Positions 25,401-44,900 of a DNA stretch of 64,000 bases are shown piece after piece. Location: contig OY759271.1 of assembly GCA_963662155.1 (NCBI GenBank), positions 14,112,898-14,176,897 on the forward strand, written 5' to 3'. The position numbers and the translations under genes are program-made. The stretch comes from Lamellibrachia columna (taxonomy: Eukaryota > Annelida > Polychaeta > Sabellida > Siboglinidae). The notes beneath the pieces were generated by a model. That model was given only the letters and a program-made list of their open reading frames with translations. It made no database searches and was not told the DNA's origin. Positions within the stretch are counted from its first letter, which is position 1. Each line of letters opens with the position of its first letter.

Positions 25401-25753
25401 ATTCAACTTCCATTAAAATAACTACTTTGATGCTCATATGCATAATTTACTTAATGTACACAGCATAATCGGTAAACGTACTCGGAACAAGGGGCGCACT
25501 TACTTATCATTCAAGGGTGCTTGCGTTGTAGATGATACTCGAGTGCAATCACGATTTGCAAAGATCTGTTCGTGTATATAGCAGCCGACCCTTTAAATGT
25601 GGCGATTTCATTGACGCAGGTGTAACATTCATCATTCACATAAAATTATTAGTGTTGTAAACGCATTCATCGAACGAGTAACAATTAGCTGTTTCGGTGG
25701 CGCCATCTAGTGAATGGATCGCAAACACAGTATCCACTGCAAAATGTAGCTCG

Positions 25754-25960
<207 letters not shown>

Positions 25961-26892
25961 GTTTTAGTGAAAATTATCAGACAAACCATACAATTTATTA
26001 ATGTTTGGTCAAACATTAATGTAGGTGAAAATGAAAACGCTGAAAACAAATTTCACCCTTGGTGAAACTTCGTAGCTTTGTCATGTGATCAGCGAGAAGA
26101 ATGAAGTGACTCCCATAATCGGCACTGACCCCGTACAGTGTTTAATATACCCCGGGGTGTCTGCCGTCAGTTTTACAGCGCCAACTTCTTTTTCAGTGGC
26201 TGTGACAGAATTCGCCACAACCTTGGAGTGTCACATTTATAATAACTCATCGTATCCGCCTACTGCTTGCAACAATCAAACTTAAATTTACGTTTAAGTA
26301 ATTTGTGTGCAGTCGGTTTAATAAAAGAGTACTACCAGGTCATAGTTGATACTAGATAAGTTTGATTTTTCACGAAATTAATATGAAATAAGACGAGCGA
26401 AAAAAATCAAATTGAGGAGGCGGACGACAAAGTATTCACAGTACAGTTACCGTTGATATAGAACGTGTCGTTATAGTGGTGTGCTCAAATTGTTCTAGTT
26501 AATGTTGTTCAGTAAACTATATACTCGTAGAGACCAGACATGGGATAGTGCAATTACAAATGTATAAAATTATAATTAACACTCAATCTGTTAAATTAAA
26601 TATTAAATTAACAATGCGTTGATTGTACACATTTGCCCTAGACATTTTAAAAACTAAAATGTCACATTCATTCGTGTGATTCTAGTCTCTAACAACCTGC
26701 TGATATCATATAATGCTCACTGACTTAGTTTACCAGGCATAGAAACTAGTCTACCGCTACCAGTTCATAGCTGTCCTATCCTGAGTGCCAAATATCATGT
26801 TAGTGCAACAGTTCACATTCGTATGTCCTTTGTTGAGCCAAGCCGCCGATCTACCGATCCAAAGTCAACATCAACGGTTATATCAACGGTCA

Positions 26893-26894
<2 letters not shown>

Positions 26895-26986
<92 letters not shown>
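26895..26986. repeat. (TA)n microsatellite
   Basis: Pure TA dinucleotide. The stretch 25961-26894 before it has no supported gene. Confidence 0.97.
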
Positions 26987-26989
<3 letters not shown>

Positions 26990-27126
26990 ATTATTAGACA
27001 TTTAGATTATTAAAATGAAATAAAGATGTGCAGAATCTGCACATGAAATGTAAGTTGCGGAGGGGTTGAAATTGTGCGTGGCGCCTCTGGTGGGGAGTTT
27101 GTGAGCGGCGAGATTTTTTTTATATA

Positions 27127-27248
27127 AGTTCTTGGGTTAGATAGAACTGTAATCTATGATATTATAAATACAAAAAAAAACTTGGTTTTGAACTGTTCTG
27201 GGTTAGATAGAACTCCATAATCTATGATATTATAAATATAAGTTTTTT
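27127..27248. repeat. Imperfect direct repeat of about 55 bp
   Basis: TGGGTTAGATAGAACT and AATCTATGATATTATAAATA occur twice, about 60 bp apart. Confidence 0.85.
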
Positions 27249-27392
27249 GCGTGCATTTTCTAGTTAATTTTTTTTTTTTTCATTTTAACCTCGATGAAAA
27301 ATCACGCATATTGAAGTTTCAGTGTCTAGTACTGTCTACCATTAAATCATCTCCGTTTTAATTAATTGTACATGCTAGCATTACAATTAACT

Positions 27393-27731
27393 CCAGAGGT
27401 GCCAAGTCTACTGCTTTGGCTGTAGAACTACCGCTTTTTCTTCGGTGTTTACATAATTTCCCGCTCTACCGCTCTCGAACCAACATCTCATTTCGGATCC
27501 AAACCATCGTTTCACGAAGAAATTGCACGAGAAAATGTACCATAATTAAGTGAATATACCCTAAAATTTAAACATTCTTCCACCAGGAGCGGGAACCTCC
27601 GTTCTCGTACATCGCCTCGCGACCCCGACGATAGGCCCGCCTCGTCAGTTATTCATATACCGCCCTTAGGCCTACATCATGAAAAGCGGCAGATCTACCG
27701 CTTTTGTCCAATGTTACTTGGCACCTCTGTA
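27393..27731. mobile_element. Small hAT-like inverted-repeat element
   Basis: Starts CAGAGGTGCCAAGT and ends ACTTGGCACCTCTG, perfect 14-bp terminal inverted repeats. Just inside, ACCGCTTTT-type motifs also face each other. The CAGAGGTGCC terminus resembles hAT ends. I could not see a clean 8-bp target duplication, and there is no transposase frame within the 339 bp. Confidence 0.55.
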
Positions 27732-28189
27732 GCGCCAAGTTGGGATTGAAATGTGAACAGCAATTTGCTATGATATTCTTACCAATTATATTTATTTCGA
27801 TAAATCTATCCAAGAATTGAATCTACAGTTACAAACACATCACGTCATCATTATATTATTCATAAAAACGCATACGACAATAAATAAAACATTATTCACA
27901 CATTTTGCGTTTCCTTTATCAAGACCATTTAAGTGACGGGAATATAACAGCTATATATAATTATAAGACAGCGTGTTAAAGTAATTGACTTCAAAATATT
28001 AATTTTATTATGTGAGTTGTGCCAATTTAAGCTTTGTTTAATTTCAACATAAACTGTCAGCAGGGTTGAAAAAAATCATGATTTTTTTTATTAAAAAACA
28101 TTATTTTTTTAATCGTTTTTTTTTATTATTTTTTTCCCGATGTATACATGAGTCTTAACAGAGGGTACATGATTTTAGACTGGTAGAAC

Positions 28190-28190
<1 letters not shown>

Positions 28191-28230
<40 letters not shown>
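28191..28230. repeat. (TA)n microsatellite
   Basis: Short pure TA tract. T-rich and A-rich homopolymer runs lie just left of it (28075-28135). Confidence 0.95.
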
Positions 28231-28235
<5 letters not shown>

Positions 28236-28737
28236 GCGGTCTGGGATTACCAGTCACATCATTAATTTTTTCAATTGTCATTTTATGGTGGAAATGGAAA
28301 GAGCTACTATTCTCCTTTCAAGAACAGTTTGAATTATTGAAATATTCCCACTAGTTTTGAAGTTACACTGGTTTTAAAAGAGCACCCGTCATAAACATTT
28401 AATGGAGAAAAACACTTTTAAAGTTAGCACCCATTATTAATATTTCATAATCATATAACATTGTTTGTGTTGTTACTGTTGTGCTATAAATTGGAATATA
28501 TGTAGCTTTGCATGTCAGCTTTGTATAAGACAAGCTTCATCTTCTACCAGTTACTTTTCAAACAAAATATTTGTTGGTCAACTTTGGTGAAAAAAAGGTT
28601 GAAACTAAAATTTTATCATTCGGTTGGTAGCAAACTCTTTCACAGAATGTGGTTAGCTCTGAAAATAGCTGTTTGTTTTTCTTCGGCTCTGAAGAGAGCC
28701 ATTGTTTGTGTTGTCAAGCCGGTACAACTTTCTCGCT

Positions 28738-29854
28738 TCACTTTGTAGCTTTGCGGCCTCGGCCACGCCCACGGGTTGTCTTAGGGGGTGGTGGTGGTAT
28801 GTCATCGTCACTGTCTGATGACACCAATGCAGTGGACTTCTTAGATGGCTTAGCAACTGCAGGCAGAGGTGTTGTCGTGTCCTGGCAGTGCTCTGATGTG
28901 AATGGCCGTATTTCGTCATACAGGTACCATTGACATTGTCGCTTCGCATCGAGTCCTCGGCACAATGATCTCGGGCATTGCATGATGACTCGGCAATGGC
29001 TGCTTCACGAGTGGCTGCTCGATCAATGCGCTGTCTATGAACTCTTGCACGCAGATGTTGGTGGACCCGTTTGCAAAGTGGAAGTGGTGGTAACTCTTGA
29101 TGTGCTGTACTTTGCGGAAGTACTGAGACAGAAACGTCGTCCAATCAAATGTTGGCACAATCACTTCACCGTTTTCCGTCCCACACAGCTGCGATATGTT
29201 GACATCGGACGACTGGTCCACAACTGTTGCGATATCTTGAAGACAGACCCTGAAACCGTGATAGAAGAAATCGGTCCGTTGAGCCTTCCGAACATTCTGC
29301 TGCCCTTTCCGTGACGATGTAGTCAGCGATGACAGGTGCATTCCACATGACAGCTTGGCGAGGATCGCAATGTCGAGTTCATCATGTGTCATGCCGAGAA
29401 ACTGCAAGCGAACATTGGCTAGTTCATCCACCAAGAAACGCCCATGGCAAGGCTGGCCATCGTACAACTTGCATTTGCAGGTCAGTTGGCATTCTGGCTC
29501 GGCTTCTGTAGTATCACCATTACCACGAGGCATGATCTCATCGGCCAAGTTCTCGATAGCTCCAGCGAATGCAGCTCCGTTGTCGTCGTCAGTAGTGACA
29601 GTCGCACTGTCAGTGTCAGTGACGCTGTCACCGCCGGGGCCTGGCCTGGCTGGTCCACTCCCCTCCGGGTCGCTTTTCTCCTCGGTCAACTCAGTCTCCG
29701 ATAAATCAGAGTCATCGTTAGTGATCGGGCGAGTGACGAAATAGTCGTTAACAAGCTCCGACAAAACGTCATCACTTGCTATATTCCGCATGTTTAGCAG
29801 CGTCAACGAGTTCAGACAGCGAGCTACATCGTCCGGCTTCGATGCGTCCGCCAT
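28738..29854 (-). pseudogene. Intronless transposase-like protein, internally deleted and frameshifted
   Basis: Minus-strand frame from ATG 29854 (MADASKPDD) to a stop at 28916. Homology continues in the next frame to 28738, so there is a one-base frameshift near 28960. Visible motifs: CKCKLYDGQPCHGRF, HDELDIAILAKLS, FFYHGFRVC, then VPTFDWTTFLSQYFRK, SYHHFHF, and after the shift KRQCQWYLYDEIR. From memory, these are the N- and C-terminal signatures of a large multi-copy family in marine invertebrates that looks transposase-derived. The central part, which carries a GQNKN-type catalytic-looking region in that family, is missing, so FFYHGFRVC is joined straight to the C-terminal part. The tail is RGRGRGRK. 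The start context AAGATGGCGGAC resembles a TISU element. Family identity is moderately sure; function in this copy is unlikely. Confidence 0.55.
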
Positions 29855-30450
29855 CTTGGTTTTCGCAGAACGTAAACAATGACGAAAATCACGCACTGGA
29901 AGCGTAATTCCACTTGAAATAGTTATATACACCACGCTACGTAATTCTGTAATATATACAGATATAAACTACACCAAAAAAAACAACCAACTAAACTATA
30001 TTCTATCTATGTAAACACTTCGATCTGACAACGAACTCGCGACAACAAAACTTCCAGAACTTTCGATAACAATCCTGCGCACTCAAACTCATCTTAATGT
30101 ATTCATGCGCACTACGGGTAGGTAGATGCCTGCTAAAAATACCTTGAGAGTGATATGCCATATATGGGTATAGCAAGTTCTTTTCAGAACATTTAACCGT
30201 CCGCAACGCAGTGCGAAGTTCAGTTTGAAATTGCGCGATCCTTACAAAATACTATTGTTATAAAAACACAGAAATGAACAACTTATACTAAGAATTACAT
30301 AAAACCGCTTTGTCAGTTTATGTATGAATATATTAGCTGAAACATTATGAGGAAATCCCCAAATAGACCGGGTGACGCATTTTTACTATTATGACGATTT
30401 TACTCGCGATCGCGTCACGCGACATCCGCCGGGTTTTCTCAGACCGGCAC

Positions 30451-30586
<136 letters not shown>

Positions 30587-30599
30587 CGGTAATATAATT

Positions 30600-32040
30600 A
30601 TAATATAGGTTGACTTAAAACAGCAACATAAATGTCACTTAAAATACTTTAAATCCTTAGCAACTTTGTCCTATTTAACTGTAAACTCAGATATATATGA
30701 CCATTACACAACTTTATAAGTACTTTATCAGAATAACCATTAAAATCAAATGAACACTCGAAAACAGACTACAGGCTTATACAGAGTACATCACTTGGAG
30801 CTAATGTTGGGCTCATTGAATTGAGATAGTGTCCACAACTGCTTGTAGTTCCTAGGCCATAAGTATTATTAGAAGACCTTTGTGGTCATTGTTTGTTGAG
30901 ATGGGGAATTAGCACCTGTCCAGGGCTCAGTGTACTCTAGCCAAACTGCAAATTGATACCACACTCTCACTTGAGCCTTGAGTCAACATATTGAATTGTG
31001 TTTGCTTAAGGTGGATTTTATCTCAGGGCCTCTGACTTGAAAAGATGCTGCCTCTTGAAGACAAGTTTTTGTGGCTTCACTGCATCCAATATGCAGAAAT
31101 GTGTAAAACGTCATCAACTGATAACAAAATTAGAATGAAACCACATCATAAGATATTCAACAAATTCATACAAATCAAACAATAAATAAATCGGAAAAAA
31201 ATCAAAACGCAATTAATTTTTTGGAGTGATTTAAATAATGATTTAATTGAAATTATTTAAATTAAACAACTCTGACTGTCAGCGTCGCAAACTGTCACGC
31301 AGCGTGCCTCCGACGCATGTCCTTTAAAACTAGTTAACTCCACCAATATAACGGCAATTACCCGAAGGCCGCGTACTACGCCGTCACCCGATGATTCCAT
31401 AGGTCAAGAATACCTGCATCGTACCGGCTTCTCGCACGTTCACGTTGACCCCTGTCCACTCATGTTTGGGCCTCTTGCTGCGGTTTAGGCATGTCCACAT
31501 GCGGTCACGGCGTGGTCAGCCGTTTTCCGCACATGCTTCGGCGTTGCTACTATGCTTTATCACGTGATCCTGTCTGTGACGTCACATCGTCTACTCGTTA
31601 GATTCCGCCACAAATCGGATGCTTACGTAACCGCAACACTAACTGCGACTATGGGGTGTATATGATGATAGCATACATGATTACTGTGAACAAATACACG
31701 TAGATTTGAATACATGTAGATTTAACCATCTAAAAATTGCGTTAGATTTTGCTAGGGGGATGCCTTAAACTGAAAAGAGTGTGCTGGCTTTAAAACAAGT
31801 GTTAAAATACAGCGCCATATGCAATTGGCCATGCATTTATGATTTAGCTTTAAATTATTACAACATATTGCCTAAAACTGTCGTTTCAAAGTTTGGGCAA
31901 TTTGGCCATCATTATAATTTGGACCATCACCAAACGGGCTGTAGACAGACAGCAGTAGCGTTCTCTTGTTGAAGTCTTATGTGCCCCGGGCACGGAGAGG
32001 ACTGAGTGAGTGATATATAGTTAATAATTAGCTGCACCAG
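30600..32040. other. Gene-free stretch with LINE 3'-end-like fragment
   Basis: No supported exon. The segment 31924-32000 (ACCATCACCAAACGGGCTGT and following) is a diverged relative of 6995-7075 on the same strand and is probably a retrotransposon 3' end. Confidence 0.45.
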
Positions 32041-32474
32041 TGTGTGTGCAATGCACTGCATGGGGACAATAGTTCACAACAGAAAATGCTGCTTTATATG
32101 TTTACTTTTTATCTGTTTATATTTTACGACAGAAAGTGGAAATTCATCCATTATTTTCCGTGGTTGACATTTTCTGTTAAAATCCATTGTTATTATATAC
32201 AGTGCCTATTGTTGTCGCTATACTATGTTTATGTTACTAATAAATTGCTTATGTACTACCGGCTCGCGCATGCGCAGATACATCAAGTTGGCATGCAGAT
32301 TCTATATATTGCTAGATTGGCTCTCTGGCCCGACCCCACTGCTGGCAGCAAAGCTTTCGGAAAGCTTCCATGATCGAAAACAGATGTTTTACAGTGTGCA
32401 ATAGAACCATAAATCTCAAATGGCGTGTGAGATAGTAAGACCTATGTCAAAACGTCATATGATGGTAATCTTCT

Positions 32475-32747
<273 letters not shown>

Positions 32748-32895
32748 GTCCTGCTTAATTTCTCAAGCATTAATTTTGGGAATCAGTTGACAATGAATTA
32801 TTTTATATTTATGTAGTTTTTCCAATGCAACTCAACCAAAGGGTAAACTTACTATGACATAATTAAACAATATATAATGTATATATACACATTAC

Positions 32896-32896
<1 letters not shown>

Positions 32897-32985
<89 letters not shown>
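32897..32985. repeat. (TA)n microsatellite
   Basis: Pure TA dinucleotide. Confidence 0.97.
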
Positions 32986-32989
<4 letters not shown>

Positions 32990-33121
32990 TATAATGTTAT
33001 GCACAGTGGAAGTTAAGTGAATGTTCCGAGCTATTGAGTGTGTATATAAAAAAACTTTCCAAATTCCCAATGATGTCCTAGCTTGCATCACTAGGACCAG
33101 CGGCCTACAAACTGAAATATA

Positions 33122-33122
<1 letters not shown>

Positions 33123-33153
<31 letters not shown>

Positions 33154-33156
33154 TGG

Positions 33157-33188
<32 letters not shown>

Positions 33189-33202
33189 TGTGTGTGTGCG
33201 TG
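33123..33202. repeat. (GCGT)n microsatellite
   Basis: GCGT tetramers with one phase slip (GGTGCG) near 33155. Confidence 0.96.
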
Positions 33203-33631
33203 TTACTTACTGAAATCCATAGCAGTAGACCAGATTAATATCTGGCCTGAAAGGGATACTGCTCGGCACGATGCTCCAACTGATTTTAAAACAAAATGTC
33301 CTACTGCTCGAGCATTTTGTATTGGTAGTGAATGACCCTATGTGTGTATAACCAGCTGACCGAGCTCACAAAGTGTAATAATATGTAACATTGTAAAGAC
33401 TATCGTGTAACCTATTAAGTTGTCTTAGAATAAACTTAATTGGTTGATCTCAACATATAAAAACAAAAAGGTGGACAGGTTCCTTATATTTATCTGGCTT
33501 TTGGTGGATTTACTAGTGACAGGCAAATTGTAGAAAGGAGTAATCTGCCCAAAATATTTCATCTGGGAGATGCCATTATGACTTATAAAGGTTTTGATGT
33601 GCAGGAAATTGTTTGCACCCATGGATATGAC

Positions 33632-33847
33632 TCATAACGATTGTGAACATCCCCCACATTTGGATGCTGCGAAAATCAGTGCGTTGGCTGCAGCAATACC
33701 CATTAACAAAAGGACGAGTAATCCGAGGCGCCCCTTGTGCATAATGTCCGAATCACCCATTGAAAGACCGTTGTAACAAGTGACGCCACCCGGCGGACTA
33801 GGAACAACGCAATCCGAGCTATTTCTACTTGAGCGATAATATGTCAT
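33632..33847 (-). CDS. Candidate small membrane protein, divergent from TAF8
   Basis: A 71-codon frame starting 127 bp upstream of the TAF8 ATG on the opposite strand. It begins MTYYRSSRNSSD, then a single strongly hydrophobic segment (LGLLVLLLMGIAAANALIF, about residues 42-60), then a short Cys-containing tail (KCGGCSQSL). A one-pass membrane or signal-anchored microprotein is plausible, and a shared promoter with TAF8 would fit. I recognise no family. It could be a first exon of a longer gene or a chance frame; no clear polyadenylation signal was seen. Confidence 0.35.
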   Translation of the reverse strand: MTYYRSSRNSSDCVVPSPPGGVTCYNGLSMGDSDIMHKGRLGLLVLLLMGIAAANALIFAASKCGGCSQSL

Positions 33848-33974
33848 TTAATAGGGGGTCCATTCGGTAGCTCGGCGGTATATCGTTATGGAAACTACCG
33901 CCCAGGTTACTCCAGGCAGTAATTTAACTACATAATATGTGTGAACGTTAATACTTAACTACTGTATAAGTACC
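33848..33974. promoter_or_regulatory. Likely TAF8 promoter / 5' leader
   Basis: 127 bp between the divergent microprotein ATG and the TAF8 ATG. It includes TAGCTCGGCGGTATATCG. No canonical TATA box at a convincing distance. Assigned by position only. Confidence 0.35.
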
Positions 33975-40430
<6,456 letters not shown>

Positions 40431-40837
40431 GCGAGGGAGGTTGCGTGCTACAAGGTATCCGTGCCTGTTTGCATTTGGTGAACTTTGTGAGAACGTTAGC
40501 TCGGTGATGATCAAATTGAAGCGGGCAGGGCATCATCTGTCTCGGAAGAATTACAGCTGAGCATTCATTCTCAGTACATGTATATACATGTTTGTTGGTC
40601 TCATTTGTGTCACTATTGTTTATGTACATACTTATTATTAATGGTATGCATCCAACTGATAGGATTTGCGAACGTTGTACGTCATGTAAAGGCCCGTTCA
40701 CACGAGCGATTAGTTGTCCGATTGGTCGGGCAACACAACGCCCAATATTGGACGCATCGTTTCTTGTTGCTTTCAAGAAGCGATGCGTCCAACTCGACAC
40801 TGTGTTTTGAACTTTACATTTATTGGTTAACAGTCAT

Positions 40838-40946
40838 ATGTATGTATGTATATATGTATGTATGTATGTATAATATATATATATATATAATACAATATAT
40901 ATATATATATATATACATACATACATACATACATACATACATACAT
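40838..40946. repeat. Palindromic (GTAT)n-(TA)n-(CATA)n array
   Basis: TATG/GTAT units, TA blocks around a TAATACAATA centre, then ATAC/CATA units. The arms are roughly reverse complements. Lies 400 bp past the TAF8 stop, so probably 3' untranslated or intergenic. Confidence 0.92.
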
Positions 40947-41455
40947 TTTTGAAATCGCCAGATTCATACTAAACATTAGGTTGTGTATAGTATATACTGT
41001 ACAAGTGCAGATTTGTGAATTTCAGTTAATTAATTCGTGATTTTGATAAAACAAAGCAAAATACAATTTTATTTCGTCTCATTCCACGAGACGTTATCAA
41101 TGAAACATGCAGTAACATCATGTCACAGTCAGATTTTAATAGACAAATATCATCTAAACATTTCTGTAGGTGCTACGAAATAGACAATGTTCCTATGTGT
41201 TCTGGTTTGTTCTGTGTACATCACATTCCTCCTGTCTGCAAAGGTTAATCCTTCCAAATAGAAGCTGCTAATACAACTTATACAACATATACATTTAATA
41301 ATAATATAATCGTAATATATCGACGCACTTGATGCAGTATCTTCTCTGATATGAAATTAGCGTTTGTTATTATCTATTGTGCAAGAATATTACAAAATAG
41401 AAACATCCAAACAGCGATCTATTAATAGCGTTATCTTGGTTGTACTGTAACACGC

Positions 41456-41507
41456 GCACATACACGCACGCGCGCGCGCGCGCGCGCACACACACACACA
41501 CATACAC
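41456..41507. repeat. (CG)n/(CA)n microsatellite
   Basis: Short GC run followed by CA run, about 410 bp past the stop of the four-pass protein gene. Confidence 0.93.
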
Positions 41508-41918
41508 GCTGTCCTGAGTCCTGAATTCCGCCACATTCTTAACCATATGCTCACCACCGGAGATTGTTCATAAATACGAAAGCTTTGTCTAACAGTCAAT
41601 CTGAATGGATCAGTTCCTAACCTGGTCTGTCCCCACCTGATGAACGTCCGAAAAGTACAACCCCATCAAGTTTTAGTCGAAAATTCTAGTCACCGGTTCG
41701 CTATGAGACTGTCAAGGCGGTGGCTAACTGAATGCACTTCTCATTTCATGATAAAGTGAGGATTTGTTCGAAAAACAGCTTTCCACTCAGCTCCGACTCG
41801 GCGTTCTCGACCAACATGTTGGCCCACTACGTTTTAAATAACAACATCAACAATAATATTATATTGAGCGTGCGCCTTCGCATACCCTACACCGTTCTTT
41901 CCCATCCCACCTCCCGCT

Positions 41919-44900
41919 CTAGATGTTTGGACTCCACGCAAGGTTCGAGTCGTCCATTGGCTTGGTCACGTGGGAAGCACGTGGCACGGTATAGACGCAA
42001 GCAACGTTGCTGGGCTGAGGATGCAGGTCGGGCTTCCAACGGCTGGCGTCCGGGTGCCACGCGTTGGCCGGGGTGAGGACTGGGTAGAGTCTCGGGAGGA
42101 CGGTGAAGTACCCTTGCGGACGTTGGGCGGACGACGGCAGCGGGAGAGTGGCTGGTCTCCGACTGGACGCCATGCTGCTCTCGTAGTCCATGTTCCATCG
42201 CAGGATCTGTAACAGTGGCGCCATCTAGCAGACAGTTCCGCATAACGTTTTCTTTGTGGCGTCCTCTTTTTATAATTGCCTTAACTTTGCAACAGAGGGT
42301 AGGTCATTATAATTATTATTAATAATGAACGTTATCGGCTGATGTGTCTGATTGATTCTCATGAAAGTTCCAAATGCATGCATGCTTATCGAGAACCAAA
42401 CAGTCAATAGCGATACGATGCCTCCTAAAGTTGTCGTTCGTGAACTGCGAAAGTCTAGAGAAAGCAACACGTTTCCACCCGACAATTCTGCAGCAGTGTC
42501 CTGCCCCCATTGTGACGGACGACTTCTGGCTAGGATCGGCCTTGTCAGCCATCTTCTGACACATCGCAATGTAACTACTTTGGACAGAAGATATCGTGGT
42601 CCACTTCGCACCCGGAGGGTAAACTACTATTATTATTAAACAACATACAACATTCTCTTATGTTATGCCATGGTGCATGTTCCTGTATTTTCTACCGTAC
42701 GGTAATAGGATCCATATGTCTTTAAAGGATGAGTTCCTGTATTTTCTACCGTATGGTAATAGGATCCACATGTCTTTAAAGGATGAGTTCCTGTATTTTC
42801 TACCGTACGGTAATATGATCCACATGTCTTTAAAGGATGAGTTCCTGTATTTTCTACCGTATGGTAATAGGATCCACATGTCTTTAAAGGATGAGTTCCT
42901 GTATTTTCTACCGTACGGTAATATGATCCACATGTCTTTAAAGGATGAGTTCCTGTATTTTCTACCGTACGGTAATAGGATCCATATGTCTTTAAAGGAT
43001 GAGTTCCTGTATTTTCTACCGTACGGTAATATGATCCACATGTCTTTAAAGGATGAGTTCCTGTATTTTCTACCGTACGGTAATAGGATCCATATGTCTT
43101 TAAAGGATGAGTTCCTGTATTTTCTTATCGAATGAGTCTATGTATATGCTATTAGTTCGTGTACGGTAAAAGGGATTATTGTAGTATTTGCTTATGCTAC
43201 GAGTTCCTATATTTTCTTAACATATCAAAGGTCCTGTGTTATGAGTCCCTGTATTTTCTTACAATAAAAGGTTCTATATCTGCTTGGGGCATGAGTTCCT
43301 ACATTGCTGCAATCGTACTTATTGCGACGGATCTGTTATACTTACTCGTTGTTCTTGTTTTGGTTTGAAGCACAGACATATCACCGTTGCCAGAACAGCT
43401 ATTATTGCCTCGGCAAATGCCATCGTCAACAACAGGATGATGAACGCGTATTTGGTCGTGTCGTCTGTCACCGGATTACTGTTGTCAATATAATATATGT
43501 AGCCCTTTCCCTAAAAACAATTGGCAAATGTTGAATGAACAATTTATATTTAATTCAGCTGAGTTTATGCTTGTATTGTTGATCAACGGTGATTATAACA
43601 ATATCGAGTTATATTTTAATAAGAATAAGAAACCTGAGTAACATATCAGTTAATCAAACACAAAAGCTCATAGAATGCTATGTCAATTTGAGTGACAGTT
43701 TAAATGAAAAAACTTACCCACTAGTGAGTAAAAAGCATAAATTAAAAATGGAATAAAGGAGGATTTACTAAACACATTACCTTAGTAAAAAGCATCGATT
43801 AAAAATGGAATAAAGGAGGATATACTAAACACATTACCTTAGTAAAAAGCATCGATTAAAAATGGAATAAAGGAGGATATACTAAACACATTACCTTAGT
43901 AAAAAGCATCGATTAAAAATGGAATAAAGGAGGATATACTAAGCACATTACCTTAGTAAAAAGCATCAATTAGAAATGGAATAAAGGAGGATATACTAAG
44001 CACATTACCTTAGTAAAAAGCATCAATTAGAAATGGAATAAAGGAGGATATACTAAGCACATTACCTTAAGCAATTCCAACAGTTGAAGGGCAATCACTG
44101 CCGGCATAAGTAACATCGCTACCGCTGCGGAACACCACATGTAGACTATGAACTGAAAACAGAGCAATGCATTCAACATCACGTTTCAGGCACCGGAGTT
44201 CTTAGTCAACAGGTGGCGCTACATGATGTATCACCGACACTCCACTCACGCTAGCCAGTCGATATTTGTGTTGAAGTTGAAGTAAGGTGTTTTCTATCAA
44301 CTAGATTTGTTGAAGCTAACAAGGTCATATCTTGTTTACAAGGCAAACAGCATTAAACATGCAAATGCGGTATTTGGTAACGCGCATTTCATTTCGCTGC
44401 TGGCCCACGTAAAATAACACTTCTACCAGACCACGATAGCGTTTTCATTTTAATGGTTTTAAAGATGTGACTGTGTCCAGCGTAATACATACTCTGTTTT
44501 TGTTTCTGTAAAGTCCGTACGACGGCAACTTCAGACCCAGAACACACAAACCGACAGTCTGAAAAATAAACAAATTATTAATTGTAATACAATTTATATA
44601 ATGAAATGTGTTCTCTTTACAACCAATTTCAAACTTAGAGCTGAAATATACGCACGCACTCATGCACGCACTCACACACGCACACACACACGGATTGGAT
44701 GATAATTTTCAAATTACTCAACAATGTGTCGAACAGTGACAACTGTTTTGATCCCGTCAAAATCTAATATTTCTTTCAAAAATACAATAAACTAATGTCA
44801 TCTACTCGTCCATGGCCGACTTCCAATCGACTGGTTGGTCCACCTCCGTGAACATCGAAAAACGACTTTCTGATCTGACGTATCATGACTATCATCACTG

